From Streptoalloteichus hindustanus (GTDB taxonomy: Bacteria; Actinomycetota; Actinomycetes; Mycobacteriales; Pseudonocardiaceae), in NCBI RefSeq assembly GCF_900129375.1, contig NZ_FQVN01000015.1:58488-122487 (forward strand): DNA of 64,000 bases, read 5' to 3'. The stretch's first letter is position 1; each line of letters begins with the position of its first letter. The notes under the pieces were generated by a model. It was not told the origin of the DNA. It saw only the letters and a program-made list of their open reading frames with translations, and ran no database searches. Below, piece after piece: positions 26,264 to 35,089 of the stretch. The position numbers and the translations under genes were made by a program.

Positions 26264-26287
26264 TTCCGGAAGGCAGTCGTTCCGGAA
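26264..26287. promoter_or_regulatory. paired TTCCGGAA sites upstream of lanKC
   Basis: The sequence TCGTTCCGGAA occurs twice; its palindromic core TTCCGGAA lies at 26264-26271 and 26280-26287, 16 bases apart. The pair sits in the 166-base gap between the regulator and lanKC, about 110-130 bases before the lanKC start. Two identical palindromes about 1.5 turns apart fit an operator for the LuxR-type regulator next door. Confidence 0.45.
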
Positions 26288-26395
26288 AGGCGCTCAAGTC
26301 TCCACATCTGGGGACTGGGCCGGGAACGGGTTCACAGAGCACCGTTTCTCCGGGGTGGCGGCGACGAAAACGTCAGGAAACGGGAGATCATTAAG

Positions 26396-29089
26396 ATGGA
26401 CCTCGCGGCGTTCTACCTGCTGCACTGCCTGGCGGACGAGAATTTCTACGACAGCGTGCGGCGGTGGGACGATTCGGGCAGCCGGTTCGCGGCGGCGGAC
26501 CAGGAACCGCCGGCCGGGTGGGCGCGCGCGGAGCAGGGAACGTGGACGCTCCTGCGCCCGCCCGGTCGGCGGCTTCCCGACCAGGGCTGGAAAGTGCACG
26601 TCTCGGCGCACGTGACGAATTGCGCGGAGGTTCTCGGCGTTGTCCGGGACTTCTGCGTCGAACACCACCTGCCGTTCAAGTTCCTGCGCAGCGTCGCCGC
26701 CCTCCGCCTGGCCAACTCGAAGTACGCCGACCGCGCGGCCAGCGGCAAGTTCTGCGCGATCTACCCGAGCGGCCCCGACGAACTCGTCCACGTGTTGACC
26801 GCGCTCGACGAGGCGCTGGCCGGCCAGCCCGGCCCGTACGTGCTCGGCGATCTGCGGTGGCGGTCCGGACCGCTGTTCGTCCGCTACGGCGCCTTCCGCC
26901 GCCGGTACCGGATGGACGGCACCGGCGAGCTCGTGCCGGCGCTGGCCGACCCGAGCGGGCGGCTGGTGCCCGACGAACGCGGCGTGGCCTTCCGCGTGCC
27001 GCCCTGGGTGGAGGTGCCGCCCCCGGTCGCCGAGCAGATCGCCGCGCGCGAGGCCGACCACGTCGAGCTGCCCTACCAGGTGCTCCGCGCGCTGCACTTC
27101 TCCAACGCCGGCGGCGTCTACCTGGCCGTCGACCCCGACACGAACCGGCGCGTGGTGCTCAAGGAGGCCCGCCCGCACGCCGGCCTCGACGCCCAGGACG
27201 TCGACGCGGTGGAGCGGCTGCGCCACGAGCGGGCCGTCCTGGAGCGACTGTCCGATCTGGACTTCGTGCCCGCGGTGCTGGGCGGGTTCACCCGCTGGGA
27301 ACACCACTTCCTGGTCCAGGAGCACATCGAGGGGCAGCCCCTGACCCGGTGCGTGGGCGAGCGGCACCCGCTCACGCACCCGACGCCCCCGGCCGAGCGG
27401 ATCGCCGAGTACACCCGGTGGGCGCTCGACGTCCTCGACCGGCTGCGGGCCGCGGTGGCCGCCGTGCACCGGCGCGGCCTGGTCGTCGGCGACCTGCACC
27501 CCTCCAACGTGATCGTCCGCCCCGACGGGCGGGTCGCGCTGGTGGACCTGGAACTGGCCCTGCCAACGCACTCCCGGCGCGCGACGCCGCTGGGCGCGCC
27601 CGGCTTCGCGGCGCCGGCCGACCGCACCGGACCCGCCATCGACGCCTACGGACTGGCCTGCACGGCGCTGTGGATGTTCCTGCCGTTCGCGCCGGTGCTG
27701 CGGGTGCGCGACCCGGACAAGACCGAGATGTTCCTCGACGTCCTCGCCGACCGGTTCGGCGTGCCGGAGACCCTGGTCGCCGAGCTGCGCGACGAGTTCC
27801 AGCCCTCGGGGACGGCCCCGGTGACCCCGGGGCTCCCCCAGGTGCGCCGCCGCGTCCGTCCACTGAGGTCGGTCGACAGCACGCGGATCGCCGCGAGGCG
27901 GGCGTTGGCCGATCCCCACCAGGACGGCTGGCCGCTGCTGCTCCGGTCGATCTCCCACGGGATCCTGGCCAGCGCCACCCCGCTGCGCCCGGACCGCCTC
28001 TTCCCCGGCGACGTCGCGCAGTTCCGCTCCGGCGGCGTGAACCTGGCCCACGGCGCGGCCGGCGTGCTGCTGGCCCTCGCCAACGCCGGCGCGCCCATCG
28101 ACCCCGGTCACGTGGACTGGCTCCTGCGGGCGGTCAGGGACTGGGACGCGCCCCGGCCCGGCTTCTACACCGGGCTGCACGGGATCGCGTTCACCCTGGA
28201 CCAGCTCGGCAGGCGGGCCGCAGCACTGTCCACTTTGGACAGAGCGGTCGAGCTGATGAGCGGGGGCGTTCCCGCCAGGGGCCTGTTCGGCGGCCTGGCC
28301 GGGATCGGGCTGAACCTGCTGCACTTCGGCCACGCCACCGACGACATCGTGCTGCACCGCAGCGCGCTCGTGATCGCCGACCAACTCGCCGACCAGGTGG
28401 CGAATCCGTCCACATCGGACACTCCAGCACCGGTCGGCCTCGCCAACGGCGGAGCCGGCATCGCCCTGTTCTTCCTGCACTGCTACCGCGACACCGCCGA
28501 CGCCGCGTTCCTGGACCTGGCCGCCACGGCCCTGCGCGCCGACCTGGCCCACTGCCGCGTCGGCCCAGGGGACACGCTGCACGTCGTCGAGGGCCGGCGG
28601 ACGCTGCCCTACCTCGGCTCCGGCTCCACCGGCATCGGCCTGGTGCTGCGGGAGTTCCTCCGCCACCGGCACGACGAGGAGCTCGCCCAGGCGCTGCGCC
28701 GCGTCCGCCGCACCTGCCAGGTGGAGTCGGCGCTCTTCCCCGGGCTGTTCACCGGGCACGCCGGCCTGCTCGCCGCGTCCGCCGTCCTCGGCGAGCAGGC
28801 CCCCCTCGCCAACCCCGCCGTCCGCGCCCACCTGCGCCGCCTGTCCTGGCACGCGGAGTTCCACCGCGGCCGGCTCGCCTTCCCCGGCGACCAGCTCCTC
28901 CGGCTCTCCACCGACCTGGCCACCGGCTCCGCCGGCGTGCTCATGGCCCTGGCGGCGGTCTTCGAACGCCGCGCCGGCTTCCTGCCGTTCCTGCCGGTCG
29001 GCCAGGACCCGCTCGACCCGGCCGAGACCGAGGACGACAACCCACCGGTCGTGATCCCCCTGCCCCAACGGCGGAACGGGGCGGGATGA
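26396..29089 (+). CDS. lanKC: class III lanthipeptide synthetase (LanKC)
   Basis: An 897-residue three-domain synthetase. Residues 1-210 are the phosphoSer/Thr lyase domain (KFLRSVAAL, then SGKFCAIYP at 116-124). Residues 220-500 are a Ser/Thr kinase domain: Lys256 in VVLKEARPH, catalytic VVGDLHPSN (Asp366, Asn371) and metal-binding VDLELA (Asp384). The C-terminal part (about 540-880) is a LanC-like cyclase. The zinc ligands of true LanC and class IV enzymes are absent: FTGHAGLL stands where Cys-His-Gly is expected, so this is class III. It phosphorylates Ser/Thr in the precursor with NTP, eliminates phosphate and adds Cys to form lanthionine or labionin. The precursor gene follows at 29257. 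Confidence 0.95.
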   Translation: MDLAAFYLLHCLADENFYDSVRRWDDSGSRFAAADQEPPAGWARAEQGTWTLLRPPGRRLPDQGWKVHVSAHVTNCAEVLGVVRDFCVEHHLPFKFLRSVAALRLANSKYADRAASGKFCAIYPSGPDELVHVLTALDEALAGQPGPYVLGDLRWRSGPLFVRYGAFRRRYRMDGTGELVPALADPSGRLVPDERGVAFRVPPWVEVPPPVAEQIAAREADHVELPYQVLRALHFSNAGGVYLAVDPDTNRRVVLKEARPHAGLDAQDVDAVERLRHERAVLERLSDLDFVPAVLGGFTRWEHHFLVQEHIEGQPLTRCVGERHPLTHPTPPAERIAEYTRWALDVLDRLRAAVAAVHRRGLVVGDLHPSNVIVRPDGRVALVDLELALPTHSRRATPLGAPGFAAPADRTGPAIDAYGLACTALWMFLPFAPVLRVRDPDKTEMFLDVLADRFGVPETLVAELRDEFQPSGTAPVTPGLPQVRRRVRPLRSVDSTRIAARRALADPHQDGWPLLLRSISHGILASATPLRPDRLFPGDVAQFRSGGVNLAHGAAGVLLALANAGAPIDPGHVDWLLRAVRDWDAPRPGFYTGLHGIAFTLDQLGRRAAALSTLDRAVELMSGGVPARGLFGGLAGIGLNLLHFGHATDDIVLHRSALVIADQLADQVANPSTSDTPAPVGLANGGAGIALFFLHCYRDTADAAFLDLAATALRADLAHCRVGPGDTLHVVEGRRTLPYLGSGSTGIGLVLREFLRHRHDEELAQALRRVRRTCQVESALFPGLFTGHAGLLAASAVLGEQAPLANPAVRAHLRRLSWHAEFHRGRLAFPGDQLLRLSTDLATGSAGVLMALAAVFERRAGFLPFLPVGQDPLDPAETEDDNPPVVIPLPQRRNGAG

Positions 29090-29256
29090 CCGAACGGCAC
29101 GGGTTCCGCACGGCACCACGACTTCCCGAACCGGCGCACGTCCAGCGACGCCGGCGCTGGCGACCGCCGCCGGCGGGCGGACCGGGGTCCTCCCTCCCCC
29201 ACGGCCGCCCGTCCCCCCACCGGCGACCCCTTCGACCGGACCGAGGAGGTGACCCC

Positions 29257-29361
29257 ATGACCACGATCCTGGAGCTGCAGGAGTTGGAGGCCGGACACGG
29301 CCCCACGCCGAACCCGAGCGACGTGCTGAGCACGTTCCTCCACGGACACCAGTGCCTGTGA
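29257..29361 (+). CDS. lanA: class III lanthipeptide precursor peptide
   Basis: A 34-residue peptide. The leader starts MTTILELQELE and carries the ILELQ motif bound by LanKC enzymes (as in labyrinthopeptin leaders). A Pro-rich stretch, GPTPNP (15-20), precedes a putative core SDVLSTFLHGHQCL (21-34) with Ser21, Ser25, Thr26 and one Cys, Cys33. The linked prolyl-oligopeptidase would be expected to cut after Pro20, which predicts this core. Ser-to-Ser spacing is three residues and Ser25-to-Cys33 spacing is seven, unlike the usual labionin pattern S-x2-S-x3-5-C, so a lanthionine ring plus dehydro-residues is equally possible. ATG 29257 follows GAGGAGGTGA. The frame is also open upstream to an ATG at 29086, but that start has no leader character. 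Confidence 0.88.
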   Translation: MTTILELQELEAGHGPTPNPSDVLSTFLHGHQCL

Positions 29362-29510
29362 GGTGACTGGTGTCGGTCGGCCGGCGGGCCGCGGCATCTG
29401 TCGAACCGGTCCCTGTCGGCGCCCGCAGCCCGCCGGCCGCCACTTCCCCGCTCCCCACCACGGCGGCGCCACGCCGTCGAGCCACATCACGACGTTCCCG
29501 ACGGAGGCCC

Positions 29511-30749
29511 GTGCCCCCCACCCCCAGACCCCTCGGCAACCGCGACTTCCTGCTGCTGTGGCTCGCCGCCGCCGTCACCGCCGTGGGCTCGCTCGCCGCG
29601 GCCGTCGCGCTCCCCCTGCTCGTCCTGGCCACGACCGGGTCGGCGGCCACCGCCGGCCTGGTCGGCTTCTGCGCCCTGGCCGCCGCCGCGGCCGGCACCC
29701 TGCCCGGCGGCCGGCTCACCGACCGGCACAGCCGGCGCACGGTGATCATCGCCTGCGCCCTCGGCAGCGCCGCCGCGACCGGTCTGCTCACCCTCGCGGT
29801 GCAGACCGCCACCAGCGTGCTGCCGGTCGTGATCGTCACCTCGGCGGTCGACGCCGCGCTCCGCGCCACGCTCGGCACCGCCGAGATGGCCGCGCTGCCC
29901 CACCTGGTCCCCGCCGAGCACCTGCCGCGCGCGCTCGCGGTCAACCACGCGCGCCTGGCCGGCGCGGCCCTGGCCGGACCGCCGCTGGGCGGCGCGCTGT
30001 TCGAACTGGCGCCCGCGCTGCCGTTCGCGGCCGCCACCGCGGGCTCGCTCGTCACCGCGCTGTGCGCCCTCGCCCTCGCCACCCCGCTGCCGGCGCCCCG
30101 CCGCGACGCGCCCGGCGGGCTGTTCGCCGGACTGGCCTTCCTGTGGCGGGACGGGTTCCTGCGCCAGACCACCCTCGTCCACGCCGCGCAGAACGCCGTG
30201 TTCAGCGCGGTCCCGCTGGTCGTCGTCGCGATCGGCGTGCGGCACCACACCTCGGGCCTGTCGATCGGCCTGGTCTACGCCACGGTGGGCGCCGGCGCGC
30301 TGGTCGGCTCGGCGCTGGCCACCGGCGTCGGCCACGTGCTCTCGCCGTGGTCGGCGGTGCTCGCCACCTGCTGGGTGCCCGCGACGCTGCTGGCCCTGTC
30401 GGCCACCGCGCCGGTGCTCACCATCCTCACCGCCGCCCTCACGCTCAGCAGCGCGATCAGCCCGATCGCCGGCGCGGTGCTCGGGTCCGTGCGCCTGCTC
30501 CGGACCCCGGACGCGCTGCAGGGCCGGGTGCAGGCGGCCGCCGCGCTGGTCGGCATGGCCGCGACCCCGCTCGGCCCACCGGCCGCCGGCCTGCTGCTCG
30601 ACCGCGCCGGCCCGGCGGCCGCCCTGTTCACACTGGCCGCGGGCCTGGCCGTGCTGGCCGTCGTGGTGACCTCCAGCAGCCGCCTGCGTCGCCTTCCCCC
30701 ACTGCTGCCGCTGCGGCAGTCCGACCCGGACGGAGAGCCCGGTGCCTGA
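29511..30749 (+). CDS. MFS transporter, probable lanthipeptide exporter
   Basis: A 412-residue major facilitator protein with 12 predicted membrane segments and the loop 2-3 motif GGRLTDRHSRRT. It resembles drug exporters of the EntS/MFS_3 type. GTG 29511 has GGAGG three bases upstream. It lies between the precursor and the protease genes and overlaps the protease start by eight bases, so it is translationally coupled to it. Class III lanthipeptides are more often exported by ABC transporters, so an MFS protein here is noteworthy. The export role is inferred from position. Confidence 0.88.
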   Translation: MPPTPRPLGNRDFLLLWLAAAVTAVGSLAAAVALPLLVLATTGSAATAGLVGFCALAAAAAGTLPGGRLTDRHSRRTVIIACALGSAAATGLLTLAVQTATSVLPVVIVTSAVDAALRATLGTAEMAALPHLVPAEHLPRALAVNHARLAGAALAGPPLGGALFELAPALPFAAATAGSLVTALCALALATPLPAPRRDAPGGLFAGLAFLWRDGFLRQTTLVHAAQNAVFSAVPLVVVAIGVRHHTSGLSIGLVYATVGAGALVGSALATGVGHVLSPWSAVLATCWVPATLLALSATAPVLTILTAALTLSSAISPIAGAVLGSVRLLRTPDALQGRVQAAAALVGMAATPLGPPAAGLLLDRAGPAAALFTLAAGLAVLAVVVTSSSRLRRLPPLLPLRQSDPDGEPGA

Positions 30750-32868
30750 CCGCTTCGACTACCCGCTCACCCCGCGCCGCCCCCGGCCGAACCAGATCGG
30801 CGGGATCGACTTCGACGACCCGTACCAGTGGCTGGAGGCCGACAGCCCCGAGACACTGGCCTGGCAGTGGGCGCAGGACCGGCTGACCGAACGCCACCTG
30901 CGCGGCGGCCCCGCCTGGGAGACCGCGTTGGCCACCGCCCGGCGGTTCCACGCCTCCACCCTCGACCACCACCCGCCGGAGCTGTACGGCCGATGGTGGT
31001 TCCGCGAGCACGTCCCGCCGGGCGGGCGGCTGCCGGTGCTCGACGTGGCCGAGACCCCGACCGGTCGGGGCCGCCGCCTGCTCGACCTGGCCGACCTGGC
31101 CCCCGACGGGCTGGCCACCCTGCTGTGGCAGCCCTCGCCGAACGGCCGCCTGCTCGCCTACAACGTCGCCGGCCCCACCATGGCGCCGGTGTTCCAGGTG
31201 ATCGACTCCAGCACGCGCGAGCCGGTGGTCAACGGCCTGCCGCACACCGGCCACTGCCGGGTCACCTGGCTGCCGGACAGCCGCCGGTTCTTCGTCGTCA
31301 TCGTGGACCCGACCCGGCCGGACGGCGGCACCCGGGTCCTGCTGGTCCGGATCACCGGGAACTGCGCCCGGCCGGAGATCGAGCCGCAGGCGCTGCCGCC
31401 GACGTTCGCGGCACGGCGGATCACGGTGTGCCAGGACGGCCGCTGGGCGCTCGCGCACGGCCCCTCGCGGCCCTACTTCCAGCGCGACCTGCGCTCCAGC
31501 GTGTCCTGGCGGCCCTTCCTGCGGGCCGTGCCCGGCGCGTTCCGGGGCACGGTCGTCGGCGAGGAGTTCGTGGCCGTGACCGACGACCGGCACCCGCGCG
31601 GCCGGGTGGTGGCGATCCCCCTGCAGGGCGGCGGGCTGGACCGCCGGCGGTGGCGCGAGCTGGTGCCGCCCGGCGAGTCCGTGCTGTTCTCGGTGACCAC
31701 GATCGGCCCCGAGCTCGTGCTCGCCGAGCACGCCGACGGCGCGACCCGGCTGCGGCGCATCGGCCTCGACGGCAGCGCGCGGGGCGAGATCCCGCTGCCC
31801 GAGCCCGGCATGGCCTGGCCGGGGATCGGCAGGGAGAACGGCTTGGTCGCGCCGGCCGGCGCCGGCTGCTCCTTCGTGTTCTCGTCGCTCACCCGCGCGC
31901 CCGCGGTCTACCGGTACGACTACCCCACCTCGGCGCTGCACCGCCTCACCCGGCCGCACGCGGTGGTCGACGACGCGCGGGTGATCACCGCGACCGCCAG
32001 GGGCGCGGACGGGACGCCCATCCCGTACAAGGTCGTGCTGCGCGGCGAGCTCGGCAGGGGACCGCTGCCCACGATCATCGGCGGCTACGGCGCGCTGAAC
32101 ATCGCGTGGCTGCCGGCCTACCTCTCCGGCCTGCCCGCCGCCTGGGTCCACCTCGGCGGCGTCTACGTGCACGCCCACCTGCGGGGCGGCGGCGAGTACG
32201 GCGCCGACTGGTGGCGGGCCGCCCGCCGGCGCACCAAGCAGACCACCTTCGACGACCTGCACGCGATCGCCACCGACCTGGTCCAGCGCGGCTGGACCAG
32301 CACCGACCAGCTCGGCGTCGTCGGCACCTCGCTCGGCGCGCTGTCCCCGGCCGTGGCGGCCACCCAGCGCCCCGGGCTGTACCGGGCGTGCGTGGCCACC
32401 CTGCCCGTGCTCGACCTGCTGCGCTGCCGCGAGGACCGGGTCACCATGGCCGACGTCGTCACCGCCGACCTCGGCGACCCGGACAACCCCGAGGACGCCG
32501 CCGCGATCCACGCGTACTCGCCGTACCACCAGGTGCGGCCGGGCGTCCACTACCCGGCGGTGCTGCTGGACTGCGGCGCGGTCGACCGGAGCTGCCCGGC
32601 GTGGCACGGCCGCAAGATGGCCGCCGCCCTGCAACACGCGACCGCGACGCGGCACCCGGTGCTGCTCAGGGTGCGCCAGGCCGGGCACACGCTGGAGACC
32701 ACCCCGGAGGACCGGGTGTTCCGGGAGGCCGAGCAGCTCGCGTTCCTGATGACCGAGCTCGGCCTGCGGCCGTCGACGCCGCTCAGCGAACCCCGGCGGC
32801 GCGCAGCCGCTCGGTCCGCAAGGCGTCGACCTCGGGGATCGACAACGGCGCCAGCTCCGTCCCCGTGA
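30742..32868 (+). CDS. prolyl-oligopeptidase (S9), probable leader peptidase
   Basis: A 708-residue S9 prolyl-oligopeptidase: N-terminal cap and beta-propeller (about 1-440) and C-terminal alpha/beta-hydrolase. The catalytic triad is visible as Ser530 (GTSLGA), Asp615 (AVDRSCPAWH) and His649 (AGHTLE). It has no signal peptide, so it acts in the cytoplasm. POPs cut after Pro; in the flavipeptin cluster (FlaP) a POP removes the class III leader. The local precursor has three Pro just before its Ser/Cys core. It starts at GTG overlapping the MFS gene. Its 3' end overlaps the convergent gatD by 86 bases, making the last about 28 residues a basic tail. Confidence 0.92.
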   Translation: MPDRFDYPLTPRRPRPNQIGGIDFDDPYQWLEADSPETLAWQWAQDRLTERHLRGGPAWETALATARRFHASTLDHHPPELYGRWWFREHVPPGGRLPVLDVAETPTGRGRRLLDLADLAPDGLATLLWQPSPNGRLLAYNVAGPTMAPVFQVIDSSTREPVVNGLPHTGHCRVTWLPDSRRFFVVIVDPTRPDGGTRVLLVRITGNCARPEIEPQALPPTFAARRITVCQDGRWALAHGPSRPYFQRDLRSSVSWRPFLRAVPGAFRGTVVGEEFVAVTDDRHPRGRVVAIPLQGGGLDRRRWRELVPPGESVLFSVTTIGPELVLAEHADGATRLRRIGLDGSARGEIPLPEPGMAWPGIGRENGLVAPAGAGCSFVFSSLTRAPAVYRYDYPTSALHRLTRPHAVVDDARVITATARGADGTPIPYKVVLRGELGRGPLPTIIGGYGALNIAWLPAYLSGLPAAWVHLGGVYVHAHLRGGGEYGADWWRAARRRTKQTTFDDLHAIATDLVQRGWTSTDQLGVVGTSLGALSPAVAATQRPGLYRACVATLPVLDLLRCREDRVTMADVVTADLGDPDNPEDAAAIHAYSPYHQVRPGVHYPAVLLDCGAVDRSCPAWHGRKMAAALQHATATRHPVLLRVRQAGHTLETTPEDRVFREAEQLAFLMTELGLRPSTPLSEPRRRAAARSARRRPRGSTTAPAPSP

Positions 32869-33511
32869 CCATCGCGAGCAGCCGGTCGGCGAACGCGGGG
32901 TTGCGCGCCAGGCACGGCCCGTGCAGGTAGGTGCCGATCACCCTGCCCTGCACCGCGCCCTCCACCCCGTTGACGCCGTTGCCCACCCCGGCCAGGACCG
33001 CGCCCAGCGGCCGCGCGTCCTGGCCGAGGTAGGTGCAGCCGCCGTGGTTCTCGAACCCGGTCAGCAGCTCGTCGCCGAAGGCCGGGTCGGGGCGCACCAC
33101 CAGCTCGCCGATCGCCCGCTTCGGCATCGGCCGGGTGTTGACGTCGAGCAGGCCGAGACCGCCGTGCGCCACGCCGTCGGAGCCGACGAACGAGGTGCCC
33201 AGGATCTGCATCCCGGCGCAGACGGCCAGCACGACGGCGCCCCGCCGCGCGGCCTGCACGAGCGTGCCCTGCTGGCGCAGGTGGCGCACGGCCACGAGCT
33301 GGGCGACGTCCTCACCGCCGCCGAGCATGTAGAGGTCGCAGTCGGCCGGCACGAACTCACCGGCGTTGATCTCGACGACCTCGCTGCCGATGCCGCGCAG
33401 CCGCAGCCGCTCGGCCAGCACGGCCACGTTGCCTCGGTCGCCGTAGGTGCCCAGCATGTCCGGCAGGACCAGGGCGATCCGCACGGCCGACGGCCCGGGG
33501 TTCCCGTTCAC
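32783..33511 (-). CDS. gatD: lipid II isoglutaminyl synthase, glutamine amidotransferase subunit GatD
   Basis: A 242-residue class I glutamine amidotransferase (CobB/CobQ-like). The nucleophile Cys is in VVLAVCAGMQILG and the His partner in ENHGGCT. It supplies ammonia to MurT, which amidates the D-Glu of the peptidoglycan stem peptide on lipid II. The GTG start overlaps the murT stop (GTGA), the usual murT-gatD arrangement. Its 3' end overlaps the convergent protease gene. Confidence 0.94.
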   Translation of the reverse strand: MNGNPGPSAVRIALVLPDMLGTYGDRGNVAVLAERLRLRGIGSEVVEINAGEFVPADCDLYMLGGGEDVAQLVAVRHLRQQGTLVQAARRGAVVLAVCAGMQILGTSFVGSDGVAHGGLGLLDVNTRPMPKRAIGELVVRPDPAFGDELLTGFENHGGCTYLGQDARPLGAVLAGVGNGVNGVEGAVQGRVIGTYLHGPCLARNPAFADRLLAMVTGTELAPLSIPEVDALRTERLRAAGVR

Positions 33512-34779
33512 GCCTCACCCTTCACACGCAGCATCCGGAACGCGGTGTAGTTCGCGATCACGTCGAGGTCGCCCGGCGGCGTCATGCGCACCGCCTCGAC
33601 CGGGTCGGGGTTCATCGTCACGTCCACGCGGGCGTAGCGCAGGCGCACCGCCATGTCGGCCGCGCGCTCGCCGGCGACCACCACCTGCAGGCCCGCGAGC
33701 TGCTCGAACGGCACGTCCCACAGCCAGGACAGGTCGAAGCCGTCGGCCTCCCTGGCGTTGACCACGAGCATGACCGGCCGCCCGCTGGCGCGCACCAGCT
33801 GCAGCATCTCGTGCCAGCCCGCCGGGTTCTTCGCCAGCAGCAACCGCACCTTGCGCCCGCCGATCACCAGGTCGCCGTACCGGCCGGCGACCTCGGAGAC
33901 CTCCCGGATGCGCGGCAGCGCGGCCTCCGGCACGACGCCGAGCTGCGCCACCGCCGCCATCGCCAGCGCCGCGTTGCCGTAGTTGACCTGGCCCGGCAGG
34001 TTGAGCTGGAGCGCGAGCTCCCGGCCGCTGTCGGTGATCACCGTCTGGTCGCGCACCGCCCAGGCCGGCTCCGGCCGCCGCAGCCCGCACGCGCAGGCCC
34101 AGCGCTCGACCGAGACGTCGATCCGCTCGCCGCACTTGGGGCAGCTCGTGGCGTCGCCGGTCCAGCGGCCGCCGCCGACCGACACCCACACCACGCGCTG
34201 GGCCGGCTCGGCGGCGAAGACCACCATCGGGTCGTCGGCGTTGGCCACCACCACGGCCTGCGGGCTGTCGACCACGACCTGGCGCAGCCGCGCGGCCACG
34301 GTGCGCACCTCGCCGACCCGGTCGATCTGGTCGCGACTGAGGTTGAGCAGCAGGATCACCGCCGGCTTCGTCTGCTCGGCCGCGATGTCCAGGTGCATCT
34401 CGTCGACCTCGAGCACCGCGTAGCGGGCCTCGGGCCGGGCCATCAGGGCGGCGACGTGCCCGTCGGGCATGTTCGCGCCGGTGCTGTTGCTGGCCACCGG
34501 GCCGGCGGCCGACAGCGCGCGGGTGACCATCGAGGTCGTGGTGGTCTTGCCGTTGGTGCCGGTCACCAGGACGACCGTGCGGCCGCTGGCCAGCCCGGAC
34601 AGCACGTCGCGGTCCAGCGCCATGGCCACCCGGCCGCCGATGATCCCGCCCTCGCCGAGCCCGGCCGTCCGCGACAGCCAGGCCGCGCCCTTCCCGAGCT
34701 TGGTGGCGGCGAGCGTCCGTCGCCGCTTCCCTCCCGGATCGCGCGAACCCACCAGGCCCACCACCATCTGCCGTCCCAT
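33508..34779 (-). CDS. murT: lipid II isoglutaminyl synthase, Mur ligase subunit MurT
   Basis: A 423-residue Mur-ligase-like protein. The ATP loop is VTGTNGKTTTTSM, followed by the central domain with a zinc ribbon of four Cys (CPKCGE and WACACG) typical of MurT, and a C-terminal DUF1727. With GatD it amidates the alpha-carboxyl of D-Glu in lipid II in the cytoplasm. The start follows a weak site. It is divergent from the MTHFS-like gene. Confidence 0.94.
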   Translation of the reverse strand: MGRQMVVGLVGSRDPGGKRRRTLAATKLGKGAAWLSRTAGLGEGGIIGGRVAMALDRDVLSGLASGRTVVLVTGTNGKTTTTSMVTRALSAAGPVASNSTGANMPDGHVAALMARPEARYAVLEVDEMHLDIAAEQTKPAVILLLNLSRDQIDRVGEVRTVAARLRQVVVDSPQAVVVANADDPMVVFAAEPAQRVVWVSVGGGRWTGDATSCPKCGERIDVSVERWACACGLRRPEPAWAVRDQTVITDSGRELALQLNLPGQVNYGNAALAMAAVAQLGVVPEAALPRIREVSEVAGRYGDLVIGGRKVRLLLAKNPAGWHEMLQLVRASGRPVMLVVNAREADGFDLSWLWDVPFEQLAGLQVVVAGERAADMAVRLRYARVDVTMNPDPVEAVRMTPPGDLDVIANYTAFRMLRVKGEA

Positions 34780-35089
34780 CCCGTTCGGTCACGCCCGTCC
34801 CGGTCCGGCCCCGGCACGGTTGGCGTCGACGGGCGGGGGCCGCCACCGGCCGCCCCGCGCCCCCGTACGGCAGACGTCCGCCACCGTTCCGGGTTGCCCG
34901 ACCGCTCGTCGCTCGCTGTCCCCCAATTGTTGCGGATGCGTCTCGAAGCGCCCGAATTCCGCAGGTCCGCCCCGGTTTTCACCCGCCGGTCCCACCGGGG
35001 GTGTGACATCCGTCCGCACTGTACGCCGCACCGTGACCGAGCGGCCGGCCCCGGCCGCCGCGCCGGCGTCCCTCATCTAGGGTGGCGAC
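34780..35089. other. divergent intergenic region, murT / MTHFS-like
   Basis: These 310 bases must carry promoters for both flanking genes. No strong inverted repeat or coding frame stands out. Confidence 0.35.

Noticed and set aside
26396..29089. Class IV (LanL) instead of class III
   Set aside because: The cyclase domain lacks the Cys-Cys/His zinc ligands that define class IV.
29086..29361. Longer precursor start overlapping the lanKC stop
   Set aside because: The extra 57 residues are Arg/Pro-rich and unlike any leader; GAGGAGGTGA precedes the ATG at 29257 and the ILELQ motif should be near the N-terminus.
26294..30250. Very long open frame on the minus strand opposite lanKC
   Set aside because: High GC keeps antisense frames open; its translation is low-complexity (Arg/Gly/Val-rich), has no domain, and mirrors the codon pattern of LanKC.
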